A DNA stretch of 64,000 nt from Candidatus Poribacteria bacterium (GTDB taxonomy: Bacteria > Poribacteria > WGA-4E > GCA-2687025): contig JAPPNK010000026.1 of the NCBI GenBank assembly GCA_028818695.1, forward strand, positions 124,001-188,000. The letters are read 5' to 3'. Of this stretch, positions 9,157 through 17,232 are shown piece by piece. The notes under the pieces are model-generated. The model searched no databases and was not told where the DNA came from. It saw only the letters and a list, made by a program, of their open reading frames with translations. Each line of letters begins with the position of its first letter. The stretch's first letter is position 1. A program made the translations under genes and the position numbers.

Positions 9157-9326
9157 TCCTGACCCCATGACTAAAGTTGGGACACCATGACGAAAGAGCC
9201 GCGACAACCAGCGGAAAAGCCGCTGCCCCGCTCGTTGCCATTCCCGCGAAAGCGGGAATCCAGAGTCCAACAGACGACGTCCGCGTTCGCATACCGATAT
9301 GCCCCAACAAAGCTTTAAGGTCAGGA
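9157..9326. repeat. Family A MITE-like element, copy 1
   Basis: A 170-bp element bounded by imperfect inverted termini: TCCTGACC with TTGGGACA at the left (9157-9184), and the reverse complement at the right (about 9299-9326). A perfect palindrome with stem TTCCCGC-GAAA-type core lies at 9241-9258. No open frame of its own makes sense. It separates the divergent binding-protein and sugar-isomerase genes. Copies 2 and 3 are at 12843 and 41037. No clear target duplication is visible. Confidence 0.75.
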
Positions 9327-9332
9327 CTCATG

Positions 9333-9361
9333 TTGCGTTTTCGCGCTGGACGGGGCATTCT
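9333..9361 (+). promoter_or_regulatory. Possible promoter of the sugar isomerase gene
   Basis: TTGCGT at 9333-9338, 17-bp spacer, CATTCT at 9356-9361, just outside the right end of the family A element and 45 bp before the start codon. Confidence 0.35.
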
Positions 9362-9406
9362 ATGTCCGCTGCGCAGTTTGTCCGCATTAAAGAAAAGGTT
9401 TGCGTT

Positions 9407-10171
9407 ATGGAAAACATCCTGTCATGCCGCCCCGCCTCCTACGGCCCGCATCAGAGCGTCGCTTACGACCATCTTGCCGAGATCGGCGTCAAACATGTGG
9501 AGCTGCCGATACCGGCGCCCGACAAAGTGGACGAAGCTCTCAAGCAGTTGGAGCGGCGCGGGCTGTCGGCGGCGACCTCGCAGGGGCGGCTCGACATTCA
9601 AAACCCGAACATCGCCCAGGAGTTTGAGCAGACGGCGCAGATCACGCGCCAGCTCGGAGCGCAGCTCATCTTTGTGAGCGTCAACGCGGGAGCGCTGAAA
9701 CGCTCCGAGGCGTATGCGCGGCTGCGCGCTGTCGGCGATGTGTGCGCGCGGCATGGCGTCACGGTCGTCATGGAGACGCACCCCGACATGATCACAAACG
9801 GAACCGTCGCCCGGCAAACGATGCAGGGCGTCAACCACCCGAATATCCGCGTCAACTGGGACACCGCGAACGTCTATTTTTACAACGAAGGCATCGACGG
9901 CGTGGAGGAGATGAATAAGACGGTTGAGTACATCTCGGCGGTTCATCTGAAGGACACGAGCGGCGGATACCGCGAATGGTATTTTCCGGCGCTGGGAGAA
10001 GGCGTTGTGGATTTTCCGAAGGTGTTTAGAACCTTGAACGCGCGCGGTTTCTATGGTCCGTTCACGATGGAGCTGGAAGGCATTCAGGGGGAGAATCTGA
10101 CCGAAGAGGGAGCCAAAGAGCGCGTCGCCTCGTCCGTGCGTTATCTGCGCAGCATCGGAGTTTTGGGGTAA
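9407..10171 (+). CDS. Sugar phosphate isomerase/epimerase (xylose-isomerase-like TIM barrel)
   Basis: A 254-residue AP-endonuclease-2/xylose-isomerase-like TIM barrel. ATG 9407 was chosen for the GAAAAGG upstream and because the barrel begins immediately. Metal-site segments are visible: VVMETHPD (Glu, His), RVNWDTANVYFY (Asp), AVHLKDTSGG (His) and the C-terminal FTMELEG (Glu). Family members isomerise or epimerise sugars and inositol derivatives, or act as lyases or AP endonucleases. It precedes a Gfo/Idh oxidoreductase, a pairing common in sugar or inositol catabolism, but a 315-bp gap with its own promoter separates them. Confidence 0.85.
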   Translation: MENILSCRPASYGPHQSVAYDHLAEIGVKHVELPIPAPDKVDEALKQLERRGLSAATSQGRLDIQNPNIAQEFEQTAQITRQLGAQLIFVSVNAGALKRSEAYARLRAVGDVCARHGVTVVMETHPDMITNGTVARQTMQGVNHPNIRVNWDTANVYFYNEGIDGVEEMNKTVEYISAVHLKDTSGGYREWYFPALGEGVVDFPKVFRTLNARGFYGPFTMELEGIQGENLTEEGAKERVASSVRYLRSIGVLG

Positions 10172-10229
10172 AGGCATTTCCGCCGCTGCCTGTTCTTTCT
10201 CTGTCATTTTCGCGCAAGCGAGAATCTTG

Positions 10230-10365
10230 GGCGCCGCTTAAGCAGGGGCGACCTCTACAGACGATGATGTACGAAAATCCTGTTCAAATCGGGCGGATCG
10301 TCATTCCCGCGCAAGCGGGAATCCAGAGTTCTTCTAGACAGCCTCCGCATTCCAAAAACGGCTCT
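10230..10365. repeat. Family B repeat, copy 1
   Basis: About 130 bp matching the reverse complement of 32215-32345, with a shared block CAGACGATGATGTACGAAAA, then the palindrome around 10302-10322, then a block containing CAGCCTCCGCATTCC. It occupies most of the 315-bp gap after the isomerase gene. A second degraded palindrome of the same kind sits at 10204-10227. Family B shares only the palindromic core with family A. Confidence 0.7.
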
Positions 10366-10412
10366 TTAAATCAACATCGTCGCCTATAGAGACAGCCTCC
10401 CGCGCTTGCCGC

Positions 10413-10441
10413 TTGACCTCAACCCAAAAATCTGATACGAT
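10413..10441 (+). promoter_or_regulatory. Sigma-70-like promoter of the Gfo/Idh gene
   Basis: TTGACC at 10413-10418, 17-bp spacer, TACGAT at 10436-10441, 45 bp before the start codon. A strong match. Confidence 0.65.
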
Positions 10442-10486
10442 ACGCTTACATATGAGAATGCAACCTTTCCCTTGAGGAGACGTTTG

Positions 10487-11482
10487 ATGGCAGACAAAGT
10501 GCGCGTTGGGTTTATCGGAGCCGGCGGCATCGCCGGGAACCACCTCGGAAACCTGCGCAATTTTGACGACGTTGAGTTCGCCGCCATGTGCGACGTGGCA
10601 AAGGAGCGCGCTGAAGGACGCGCCAACGACTTTGGCGGAAACCCCTACACCGATTTTCAAGAAATGCTCGAAAAAGAGGAGCTGGACGCGGTTTATCTCT
10701 GTCTTCCGCCCTTTGCGCACGGAGAGCCTGAACTGGCAGCCCTTGAGCGCGGCATCCCGATCTTCATCGAAAAACCGATCGACGCGGACATCGCCTCCGC
10801 GATCGCCGTCCGCGACAAGGTCGCCGAAACAGGCGTTCTCACCAGCGTCGGCTACAACTGGCGGTACAGCGACGCGATCCAAAAAGCGCGCGAACGCCTG
10901 ACCGACTTCAAAGTCCTCGGCGCTCTCGGCGCATGGATGGGCGGCATGCCAGGGACGCCCTGGTGGCGCGTCAAGGAACTCTCCGGCGGCCAGCACATTG
11001 AACAGACGACGCATGTGTTTGACGTATGCCGGTTCCTGCTGCGCGGCGAAGCGGTGAGCGTTCATGCAGTCGCGGCAAAAGGCGGCATGACCGAGGTTCC
11101 CAACTACGACATCGAAGACATCAGCTTCGTCAACATCGCCTTCGACAACGGCACGATTGCGAACATTCAGTCCGCCTGCTGCCTGTCCGGCTGGGGGCGC
11201 GTCAAGATCGAAGTGTTCGGAAAGCATCTCGCGGCGGACATCACGCAGGGGCAGGCGACGCTCGTCAGCGGCGGCAACCGCGAAGTGATCAAAAGCTCGG
11301 TGAACCCGTACCAGCAGGAAGACCGCATCTTCATTGACGCGGTGAAAAGCGGCGACGGATCGAAGATACTCGCGCCGTACGCCGAGGCGTTCCAGACGCA
11401 GAAGCTGATGGTCGCCGCGACGCGGTCGATGGAGAGCGGCAAGGCGGTGTTCATTCAGAACGATCAGTTTGTGTCGGCTTGA
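10487..11482 (+). CDS. Gfo/Idh/MocA-family NAD(P)-dependent oxidoreductase
   Basis: A 331-residue protein. ATG 10487 follows GAGGAG at 10474-10479; a TTG 15 bp upstream would lie before the ribosome site. The N-terminal Rossmann fold has GFIGAGGIAGNH near residue 10 and the catalytic-region motif FIEKPID near residue 95. The C-terminal half is the usual alpha/beta dimerisation domain. Members oxidise sugars, inositols or amino sugars, or reduce ketones; the substrate is not predictable. It is followed after 26 bp by thioredoxin and probably shares its transcript. Confidence 0.93.
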   Translation: MADKVRVGFIGAGGIAGNHLGNLRNFDDVEFAAMCDVAKERAEGRANDFGGNPYTDFQEMLEKEELDAVYLCLPPFAHGEPELAALERGIPIFIEKPIDADIASAIAVRDKVAETGVLTSVGYNWRYSDAIQKARERLTDFKVLGALGAWMGGMPGTPWWRVKELSGGQHIEQTTHVFDVCRFLLRGEAVSVHAVAAKGGMTEVPNYDIEDISFVNIAFDNGTIANIQSACCLSGWGRVKIEVFGKHLAADITQGQATLVSGGNREVIKSSVNPYQQEDRIFIDAVKSGDGSKILAPYAEAFQTQKLMVAATRSMESGKAVFIQNDQFVSA

Positions 11483-11508
11483 CGCCGATCTTTTGAAAGG
11501 AAAAACGG

Positions 11509-11838
11509 ATGGCTGAAATTCTTGAGCTGACCGATGAAGCGTTTGAGGAGGAGGTTCTCAACAGCGAGCTTCCTGCGTTGGTCGATTTCTGGGCGCCGTG
11601 GTGCGGACCCTGCAAGGCGATCGCGCCGATCGTGAAGGAGCTGGCGGAGGAGTACGACGGGCGGCTGAAGGTGGCGAAGGTGAACGTCGACGACAACCAG
11701 GGCGCCGCCATGCGCTATCAGGTGCGCGGCATTCCAACCCTGCTGATCTTCAAGGGCGGCGAGGTGAAGCAGCAGGTGGTCGGAGCTGTTCCGAAGGAGG
11801 TTTTGACCGAAAAGATCGACGCGGCGCTGGAAGATTGA
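11509..11838 (+). CDS. trxA: Thioredoxin
   Basis: A 109-residue thioredoxin with the active site WAPWCGPCK and the cis-proline motif RGIPTLLIF in standard positions. It reduces protein disulfides in the cytoplasm, with no signal peptide. GAAAGG upstream supports ATG 11509. Length and both conserved motifs match classical TrxA. It lies between a Gfo/Idh oxidoreductase and a PhyH enzyme and is followed by a strong terminator, so it probably ends the transcript that begins at 10441. Confidence 0.96.
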   Translation: MAEILELTDEAFEEEVLNSELPALVDFWAPWCGPCKAIAPIVKELAEEYDGRLKVAKVNVDDNQGAAMRYQVRGIPTLLIFKGGEVKQQVVGAVPKEVLTEKIDAALED

Positions 11839-11850
11839 GCCTGTTCATTC

Positions 11851-11904
11851 GGCGCGGAGAGGCGGCATCGTCAGCCTCTCCGCGCCCGCGCTGTTTATTT
11901 TATT
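11851..11904 (+). terminator. Rho-independent terminator after trxA
   Basis: A perfect 13-bp stem: 11851-11863 (GGCGCGGAGAGGC) pairs with 11874-11886 across a 10-base loop. After a short CGCGC a T-rich stretch follows at 11892-11904. Confidence 0.8.
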
Positions 11905-11925
11905 TAAGAATATCAGGAGAGACGG

Positions 11926-12819
11926 ATGGCAATAGCGGAAGCCCCTCTTATCGAAACGCCGAAGCCGCTGTCGGATGCGGATGTGCAGTTTTTTGTTGAG
12001 AACGGATATTATGCGGCGCCGAATCTCATGACGGCGGAGGAGGTGGAGGAGCTGCGCGCGGACACGGCTTATCTGGCGCGCGGCGGGTATCCGTGCGACG
12101 CGATGCAGCCGCTCCCCGACGAAACGACCGACGACGAGGCGCTGGCGGACATCCTATGCGTCCATCAGCCGCACTTTGTCAGCCCCGTCATGCTGGAGTA
12201 TGTGAAGCATCCAAAGATATGCGGGGCGTTGAGTCAGCTGACGGCGGCGCATATGCCGTATTGGGACGGCAGCGTCAAGTGCATGCAGTCGATGCTGTTT
12301 GTGAAGCCGCCGGGTTTTCAGGGTCAGGCGTGGCATCAGGACGAGATCTACATTCCGACGCGCGACCGGTCGCTCATCGGCGCCTGGATCGCGCTGGACG
12401 ACGCGACGATTGAGAACGGCTGCCTGTGGGTCATCCCAGGGTCGCACCGCCAGGGGTATCTGTATCCGCAGCGTCCGCATGAGAACCCGGACGAATTCGA
12501 TTTCACGCCGGAGAGTTACGGGTTTGACGAGACGCAGGAGGTTCCGGTGGAGGCGGCGGCGGGGACGCTTGTCTTTTTCAACGGGTATCTGCTGCATCGT
12601 TCGCACAAGAACCGCGGGGAAACCTATCGGCGCGTGCTGGTGAACCATTACTGCAACGCCTGGTCGCTGCTGCCGTGGAGCATTCGTCAAGGGGAAAGCC
12701 CCGCGACCGCCGACCGGCGATGCATCGTCCCTGTCGCAGGCGTGGATCCGTATGCGTGGAAAGGCGTTGAGGAGCCGCCCAAGAATGTGCATCTTCGGCG
12801 GTGTCAGGCGAATTCGTAG
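11926..12819 (+). CDS. Phytanoyl-CoA dioxygenase (PhyH) family protein 1
   Basis: A 297-residue Fe(II)/2-oxoglutarate dioxygenase of the PhyH fold. The facial triad can be read as His137 and Asp139 in WHQDEIY and a distal His224 in YLLHRSHKN. Arg235/Arg236 in the following strand is placed to bind the 2-oxoglutarate carboxylate. ALDDATIENGCLWVIPGSH is the diagnostic central motif. Bacterial members hydroxylate diverse small molecules, and the true substrate is rarely phytanoyl-CoA. AGGAGAG upstream supports the start. It lies alone between the trxA terminator and a family A element. Confidence 0.92.
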   Translation: MAIAEAPLIETPKPLSDADVQFFVENGYYAAPNLMTAEEVEELRADTAYLARGGYPCDAMQPLPDETTDDEALADILCVHQPHFVSPVMLEYVKHPKICGALSQLTAAHMPYWDGSVKCMQSMLFVKPPGFQGQAWHQDEIYIPTRDRSLIGAWIALDDATIENGCLWVIPGSHRQGYLYPQRPHENPDEFDFTPESYGFDETQEVPVEAAAGTLVFFNGYLLHRSHKNRGETYRRVLVNHYCNAWSLLPWSIRQGESPATADRRCIVPVAGVDPYAWKGVEEPPKNVHLRRCQANS

Positions 12820-12842
12820 AGGTTAGGCGAGCCGCGCCGATG

Positions 12843-13014
12843 TTCCGACCTCATGCATAAAGTTGGGACATTTGAACGAATGATCGCTCTATTTATAGGG
12901 AAAAGGCGCTGCCAACCAGGCCGTCATTCCCGCGAAAGCGGGAATCCAGAGGCGCCCCAGAAACCGTCTGCGTTCGCCCAGGCGAATGTCCCAACTAAAG
13001 CGCTAAGGTCAGGA
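12843..13014. repeat. Family A MITE-like element, copy 2
   Basis: A 172-bp element with terminal inverted repeats at 12843-12870 and 12987-13014 that pair over most of 28 bp, including TTGGGACA. A central palindrome lies at 12926-12945. It fills most of the gap between the PhyH gene and the convergent RelE-like gene. The internal sequence matches copy 3 closely, in the opposite orientation. Confidence 0.8.
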
Positions 13015-13066
13015 CGTTCGGTTGACAACATGAAGCAGACGGCGTATGGCGCTCCCGCCAAGGGAT

Positions 13067-13354
13067 TCACCTGGATCGATTCCATTTTTGTATTTGCTTT
13101 TCATACGGATCATGCGGTCCGACCCAGTACCACACGATTCTTTCGCCTTCGGCTGTTTCTTCCGCATATCCGAGAATTCTGTATTTTCGGTTGATCCATA
13201 TAGAATACAGGTAGGGGGGGACTTGCTTAAAATGAAGGCTACGGCGCTGCGGATCAATTTCAAACCGCTCCAGAGTTGTATCGGCCTTCTTTTGTAACTG
13301 CCTATCGAGACGGTTGTATTCCTTCCAGTAATCCGAATTCTGTCTTGATCGCAT
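13067..13354 (-). CDS. RelE/ParE-like toxin-family protein (cassette copy 0)
   Basis: A 95-residue basic protein starting at ATG 13354, whose A is shared with the TGA stop of the TPR gene upstream (TGATG), so translation is coupled. It has the pattern seen in three more proteins here: a helical start, then SLHFKQ, a YRILG strand and the ending WYWVGPHDPYEKQI. This is the layout of RelE/HigB/ParE-fold toxins, which cleave mRNA on the ribosome or poison gyrase. Toxicity is inferred from fold only. No conventional antitoxin gene adjoins it; the partner is a TPR protein. Confidence 0.75.
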   Translation of the reverse strand: MRSRQNSDYWKEYNRLDRQLQKKADTTLERFEIDPQRRSLHFKQVPPYLYSIWINRKYRILGYAEETAEGERIVWYWVGPHDPYEKQIQKWNRSR

Positions 13355-14151
13355 CAACCGTCCTTGGAAATGGGCGGCTCTGCTTCTTCAGCTCTGCGCT
13401 CTTTCTTCGCTTTTTCTGCCCATGCTTGCAGCATTGCAATCGATTCAGGGCTTTTCAGCGTTTTGTCCCATTTCTCTTCCCATTCCCGCGCATCTTCCAT
13501 GATTGGCTCAAACTCTTCTCTGTAAAGATCTGGGTTGAGCATGATCGCCTCGTAGATGTCGTCATAGTATTCGTCCTCGTCGCCTCTCGCTTGATGGACA
13601 AGTCCTTTTAGGAGAAACGCCTCGGCGCAATAGCTGTCCAAATCGGTCGCTTTTTCGAGGCTCTCAACCGCGGCGTCCAGATTGCCCGCGTAGGCATGCG
13701 CTTCGCCCAAGCGCAGATAGGTTTCCGCGACGGGGTTCAGTTTCGCCGACTTGGCAAGGTCTGCAACCGCTTTGTTCAGATCGGCTGAGCCGTCTCCTAT
13801 CTTGATCAAGATCAACGCAACAATCCCGCGGCAGTAGTAGAGGCTCGCTGACGCGGCTTCCGCCTTTTTTCCGAGCTCTATTTGCTGCGCCAGCCGAATT
13901 GCCGCGTTGGAATGCTCAATCGCTTTTTTGTATTCGGATACGGCGTTGGATTTATTCTCCCGCAAAAAATCCGCTGTCGCCTGACAAAGGGCTGCCGTGA
14001 CGCGTTTAATTTCTGAGTTGAACTCTGCGCGGTCGTCTGACGAAGAGCCGCTTGGCGTCAGAGCGCTGAACGGTTTTAGCAGCGCAATCGGCGCCTGTTC
14101 AATCAGATTCGATGAAAACAAACCGCTTTTCAATTCCATTAAATGCGGCAT
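13354..14151 (-). CDS. TPR-repeat protein coupled to a RelE-like gene (copy 0)
   Basis: A 265-residue protein with a divergent helical N-terminus and at least three tetratricopeptide-like repeats at about residues 85-195 (for example ETYLRLGEAHAYAGNLDAAV). The C-terminal 55 residues are charged (EWEEKWDKTLKSPESIAML then WAEKAKKER). That tail is similar in layout to the ends of the three TPR proteins at 49.5-51.9 kb. GGGGGAAA precedes the start. The stop overlaps the next start by one base. It might be the cognate antitoxin or a chaperone for the small protein, but this is inference. Confidence 0.75.
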   Translation of the reverse strand: MPHLMELKSGLFSSNLIEQAPIALLKPFSALTPSGSSSDDRAEFNSEIKRVTAALCQATADFLRENKSNAVSEYKKAIEHSNAAIRLAQQIELGKKAEAASASLYYCRGIVALILIKIGDGSADLNKAVADLAKSAKLNPVAETYLRLGEAHAYAGNLDAAVESLEKATDLDSYCAEAFLLKGLVHQARGDEDEYYDDIYEAIMLNPDLYREEFEPIMEDAREWEEKWDKTLKSPESIAMLQAWAEKAKKERRAEEAEPPISKDG

Positions 14152-14229
14152 GGTTTCCCCCGCGATTTGTTCATGTCAGACCCTGCGTCGTTTGGCGGAT
14201 AGATCTATTGCCCGCGACCCTCAACGTCA

Positions 14230-14258
14230 ATTATACCGCAGCGGAAATGACGACGCCC
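14230..14258 (-). promoter_or_regulatory. Possible promoter of the TPR/RelE-like pair
   Basis: A perfect -10 hexamer TATAAT (minus strand, 14235-14230) about 80 bp upstream of the start. No convincing -35 is visible at 16-18 bp. Confidence 0.35.
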
Positions 14259-14309
14259 GTCTGCTTATGGATTACCGCTTACGCGAGAACGGCAAGAGGC
14301 GCGCTCGGC

Positions 14310-15467
14310 TTACCGCTCTTCAATCGGCTGGACGACCCGCCCTTCTTCGCCGACATAGATCGCTTTCGGCCGTATGAGTCGGTTGTCGTTGTGCTGCTCA
14401 ATGATGTGCGCCGTCCAGCCCGTGATGCGCGCCAGCGCAAACACCGGCGTGAAGAGCGGCACGTCGATGCCCATCGTTGTGTAAGCGGACGCTGAGAAGA
14501 AATCGACGTTCGGATAGACGCCTTTCTCATTAAGACCTTCCTTCTCGCACGCCTCCACAACCGCCTCTGAAATGTCAACCCAGACCGTTTCGCCCGCGCG
14601 TTTTCCGAGCGTTTCCGACATCTCATGCAAGACCGCCGCGCGCGGATCGTACGACGTATAGACGCGGTGGCCGAAGCCCGGTATGCGTTTCGGCGCGAGA
14701 CCTGGGACGACGCGGTCGCCCGCAAGCGTTTCCTTCACATACCGCTCGGCGTTTTCAGGCGCCTCGATCTCCTCAAGCATCGCGCGCACAATCGCGTTCG
14801 CTCCGCCGTGCAGCGGTCCTTTGAGCGTTCCAAGCGCCGATGTGACGGCGGCGTACATATCGGACAGGGTCGCGCAGGTGACCCGCGCCGAGAAGGTCGA
14901 AGCGTTCATCCCATGCTCGGCGTGGAGCGTCAGCGCGGCGTCCAGCGTGCGCGCGACGAACGGGTCCGGCTTCTCCCCGCTGAGCATATAAAGAAAGTTG
15001 GCGGCAGAGCTGCCGTCTTTGAGCGGCGGAATCGGCTCCTGGTCGTTCGAATGGCGGTAAACGGCGGCGAGAATGGTCGGAAACTTAGCGGTGAGTCGAA
15101 TCGCTTTGCGCAGGTTCGCTTCGTTGGAGTTGTCCTCCATCTCCGCATCGGCGCTGGCGAGCAGGGAGACGCATGTGCGCAGCGCGTCCATCGGGGGGGC
15201 TGTTTTGGGATAGGAGGCGATGAGCCTATACGCGTTTTCGTCAATGCCGCGTTCGGCGGCGAGCTGCGCGTTCAGCGCGTTCAGCTGCGGGCGCGTCGGC
15301 AGGTCGCCCGACCAGAGCAGGTATGCCGTCTCTTCAAATGTTGCGTTTTGAGCCAGGTCTCGTATGTCGTATCCGCGGTAGATAAGATGGCCGGCGGAGC
15401 CATCGATTCTACATATTTTAGATTCGGTGAGGGCGACGTCCTGCAGCCCCGATATAACGTTCGCCAT
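14310..15467 (-). CDS. Citrate synthase family protein (GltA/PrpC type)
   Basis: A 385-residue citrate synthase of the short, Gram-positive/archaeal-type branch. ATG 15467 has AGGA six bases upstream; GTG 15482 precedes that site and is less likely. Catalytic segments are visible: HAEHGMNASTF (His), LHGGANAIV (His) and IPGFGHRVYTSYDPRA with a later Asp. It condenses acetyl-CoA with oxaloacetate, and 2-methylcitrate synthases share this architecture and cannot be excluded. No other TCA-cycle or methylcitrate genes are next to it. It ends 158 bp from the divergent-side TPR gene. Confidence 0.93.
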   Translation of the reverse strand: MANVISGLQDVALTESKICRIDGSAGHLIYRGYDIRDLAQNATFEETAYLLWSGDLPTRPQLNALNAQLAAERGIDENAYRLIASYPKTAPPMDALRTCVSLLASADAEMEDNSNEANLRKAIRLTAKFPTILAAVYRHSNDQEPIPPLKDGSSAANFLYMLSGEKPDPFVARTLDAALTLHAEHGMNASTFSARVTCATLSDMYAAVTSALGTLKGPLHGGANAIVRAMLEEIEAPENAERYVKETLAGDRVVPGLAPKRIPGFGHRVYTSYDPRAAVLHEMSETLGKRAGETVWVDISEAVVEACEKEGLNEKGVYPNVDFFSASAYTTMGIDVPLFTPVFALARITGWTAHIIEQHNDNRLIRPKAIYVGEEGRVVQPIEER

Positions 15468-15576
15468 GCTTGATCCTTTCACTCGTCGCCTGTCTGTGAG
15501 CGCGCTGTTGCCGACTGCTGATATTATTCCATGTCCGAAGCGTTTTTACAATGGAAACTTATGGGAGGCGGCGCAT

Positions 15577-17220
15577 TCAGACCCGTTGAACGGCGGGGAG
15601 CGAGACGGTGAAGCGGCAGCCTCCCCCGCCGACGGCGCTGACCTCAATCGTTCCGTTGTGATCCTCCACGATGCGCTTCGTCAGGGCGAGGCCGATGCCT
15701 GCCCCTTTGCGCTTCGTTGTGTAAAGCGGGTCGAAGATGCGCCGGCGCAGCTCTGGAGAGACGCCGGGACCGTTGTCTTGCACATACGCCTCCACAACGC
15801 GCATGGACCCGCCCGGCGTCCGCTCAACTGCGCGCACCGAGACGCGCAGCTCGCCCCCGTCCGGCATGGCGTCGATCGCATTGCTGATGAGGTTCAGAAA
15901 AACCTGCGTGATCTGATCGGCGTCCGCTAAGACGCGCGGAGCGCTCTTGGAAAAATCGCGCCGTATCTGCGCGCCCGATTTCTGCGCCTCATTCTTCATC
16001 AGAACCAAAGCCCTCTCCGCCGCCTCCACCAGATCGATCTCCTGAAACATATCCGGCGATGAACGGCCGTAGCGCAGCTGTTTCTCCACGACGCGGTTCA
16101 GCCGCTCAACCTCTTCAATAATGATGGAGGCGTATTGAAGCATGTCTTCAGCCGATTTATTCGAGAGCGCAGGCTCCCGTCCGCCGTTCATCCGCTTGAC
16201 GCCGATCTCAATCAGCTGCGCAGCGCCGCGTATGCCTCCAAGCGGGTTGCGTATCTCGTGCGCCAAGCTTTGCGACATCTCTCCTAGAGCGGCGAGACGT
16301 TCATGGAGCGCCGCTTCCTCAATCATCTGTTGTATTTTCAGCGCCTGCGAGAAGACGGAGGCGACGATCGTCAAGAAATTCAGGTCGTCGCGCAGGGTTC
16401 GCTCGTCCATCGGCGCTCTGTCGACGCTCAACACGCCCGCCGTTTCGCCTTCCATGACGATCGGCAGGCAGAGGAAAGCGACGGAGCGTTCCTCAGCCGC
16501 CGCTTCATGAAGCGCGATCGGTTTGTCGCCTAGGTTCGGCGCCGCCATCGGCTGCCCCGTTTTCAGCGTCTGTCGATAGATATTCTCGCCCAGGCGGTAC
16601 TGTCCGCGTTCGATGTCGGCGTCGGTAAGCCCGTAGGCGCATTTGAGCGTGAACCGCTCCGCCGCGCGGTCGTAGAGCAGCAGCTGTCCGCGGTACATGT
16701 TCAGCTGCTCCGACAGGCGGCGCATGACATCTTCAAACAGGCTCTCCATGTCGAAGGTGCGGGATATTTCGCGGGCAATTTCAAACAAAGCGGAGCTTTC
16801 GCTCAGATGCTTTTGCGCTTCGGCGTTCGCTTCGTCAAGCCGTTTCAGCCGCGTTTGGACGTTCTTGCGCCAAAGAAGGAGTCGGCTGAGAGCGGCGATC
16901 GTCATTCCGCCGACGCAGGCGAACATGCCGCATACCATGGCGATGGCGGGGATATTCGGACGGAAGAGCGCATAGGCGAAAAGCGACGCAACCCCGGCGC
17001 CCCATACCGCCCACGGACGGCCGCGCAGAACGGCGGCAACCAGCGCGAGAATGTAGAGGTGCGACAGGGCGGCCGCCGCCGCGAGCGGGTTCAGACGGTC
17101 CCCCGCCGCGTATATGCATAGGCTGGACAGGCAGATCCCGACGACGAGAACGATGGTCAGCGCAACGGGTTGACGCCTCCGCCGCCGTTCGCCGGCATCG
17201 TTCTCAGACGAGCTGTCCAT
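15577..17220 (-). CDS. Membrane sensor histidine kinase, NtrB-type catalytic core with GAF domain
   Basis: A 547-residue kinase. Residues 18-115 hold about four membrane segments, 148-296 a GAF sensor domain, and 305-365 the dimerisation domain with phospho-acceptor His321 in LAHEIRNPLGGIRGAAQLI. That motif is close to NtrB/GlnL rather than EnvZ-like kinases. The ATPase domain has NLISNAIDAMP (N box), DNGPGVS (G1) and GAGIGLALTK (G2). NtrB-type kinases usually phosphorylate sigma-54 activators, but no response regulator is in the window, so it is an orphan here. The protease gene ctpA lies 12 bp upstream in the same direction. Confidence 0.92.
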   Translation of the reverse strand: MDSSSENDAGERRRRRQPVALTIVLVVGICLSSLCIYAAGDRLNPLAAAAALSHLYILALVAAVLRGRPWAVWGAGVASLFAYALFRPNIPAIAMVCGMFACVGGMTIAALSRLLLWRKNVQTRLKRLDEANAEAQKHLSESSALFEIAREISRTFDMESLFEDVMRRLSEQLNMYRGQLLLYDRAAERFTLKCAYGLTDADIERGQYRLGENIYRQTLKTGQPMAAPNLGDKPIALHEAAAEERSVAFLCLPIVMEGETAGVLSVDRAPMDERTLRDDLNFLTIVASVFSQALKIQQMIEEAALHERLAALGEMSQSLAHEIRNPLGGIRGAAQLIEIGVKRMNGGREPALSNKSAEDMLQYASIIIEEVERLNRVVEKQLRYGRSSPDMFQEIDLVEAAERALVLMKNEAQKSGAQIRRDFSKSAPRVLADADQITQVFLNLISNAIDAMPDGGELRVSVRAVERTPGGSMRVVEAYVQDNGPGVSPELRRRIFDPLYTTKRKGAGIGLALTKRIVEDHNGTIEVSAVGGGGCRFTVSLPAVQRV

Positions 17221-17232
17221 CGCCCAGCGCGG

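Noticed and set aside
9077-9358. N-terminal extension of the solute-binding lipoprotein to 9358
   Set aside because: The added residues are the translation of a family A repeat, and the internal ATG 9076 has the ribosome site and gives a proper lipoprotein signal.
12926-12945. Palindromes of the TTCCCGC-GCGGGAA type as rho-independent terminators or CRISPR repeats
   Set aside because: They lack a U-tract, occur in both orientations inside larger repeats, and are not evenly spaced with unique spacers (the 59-bp array has identical intervals).
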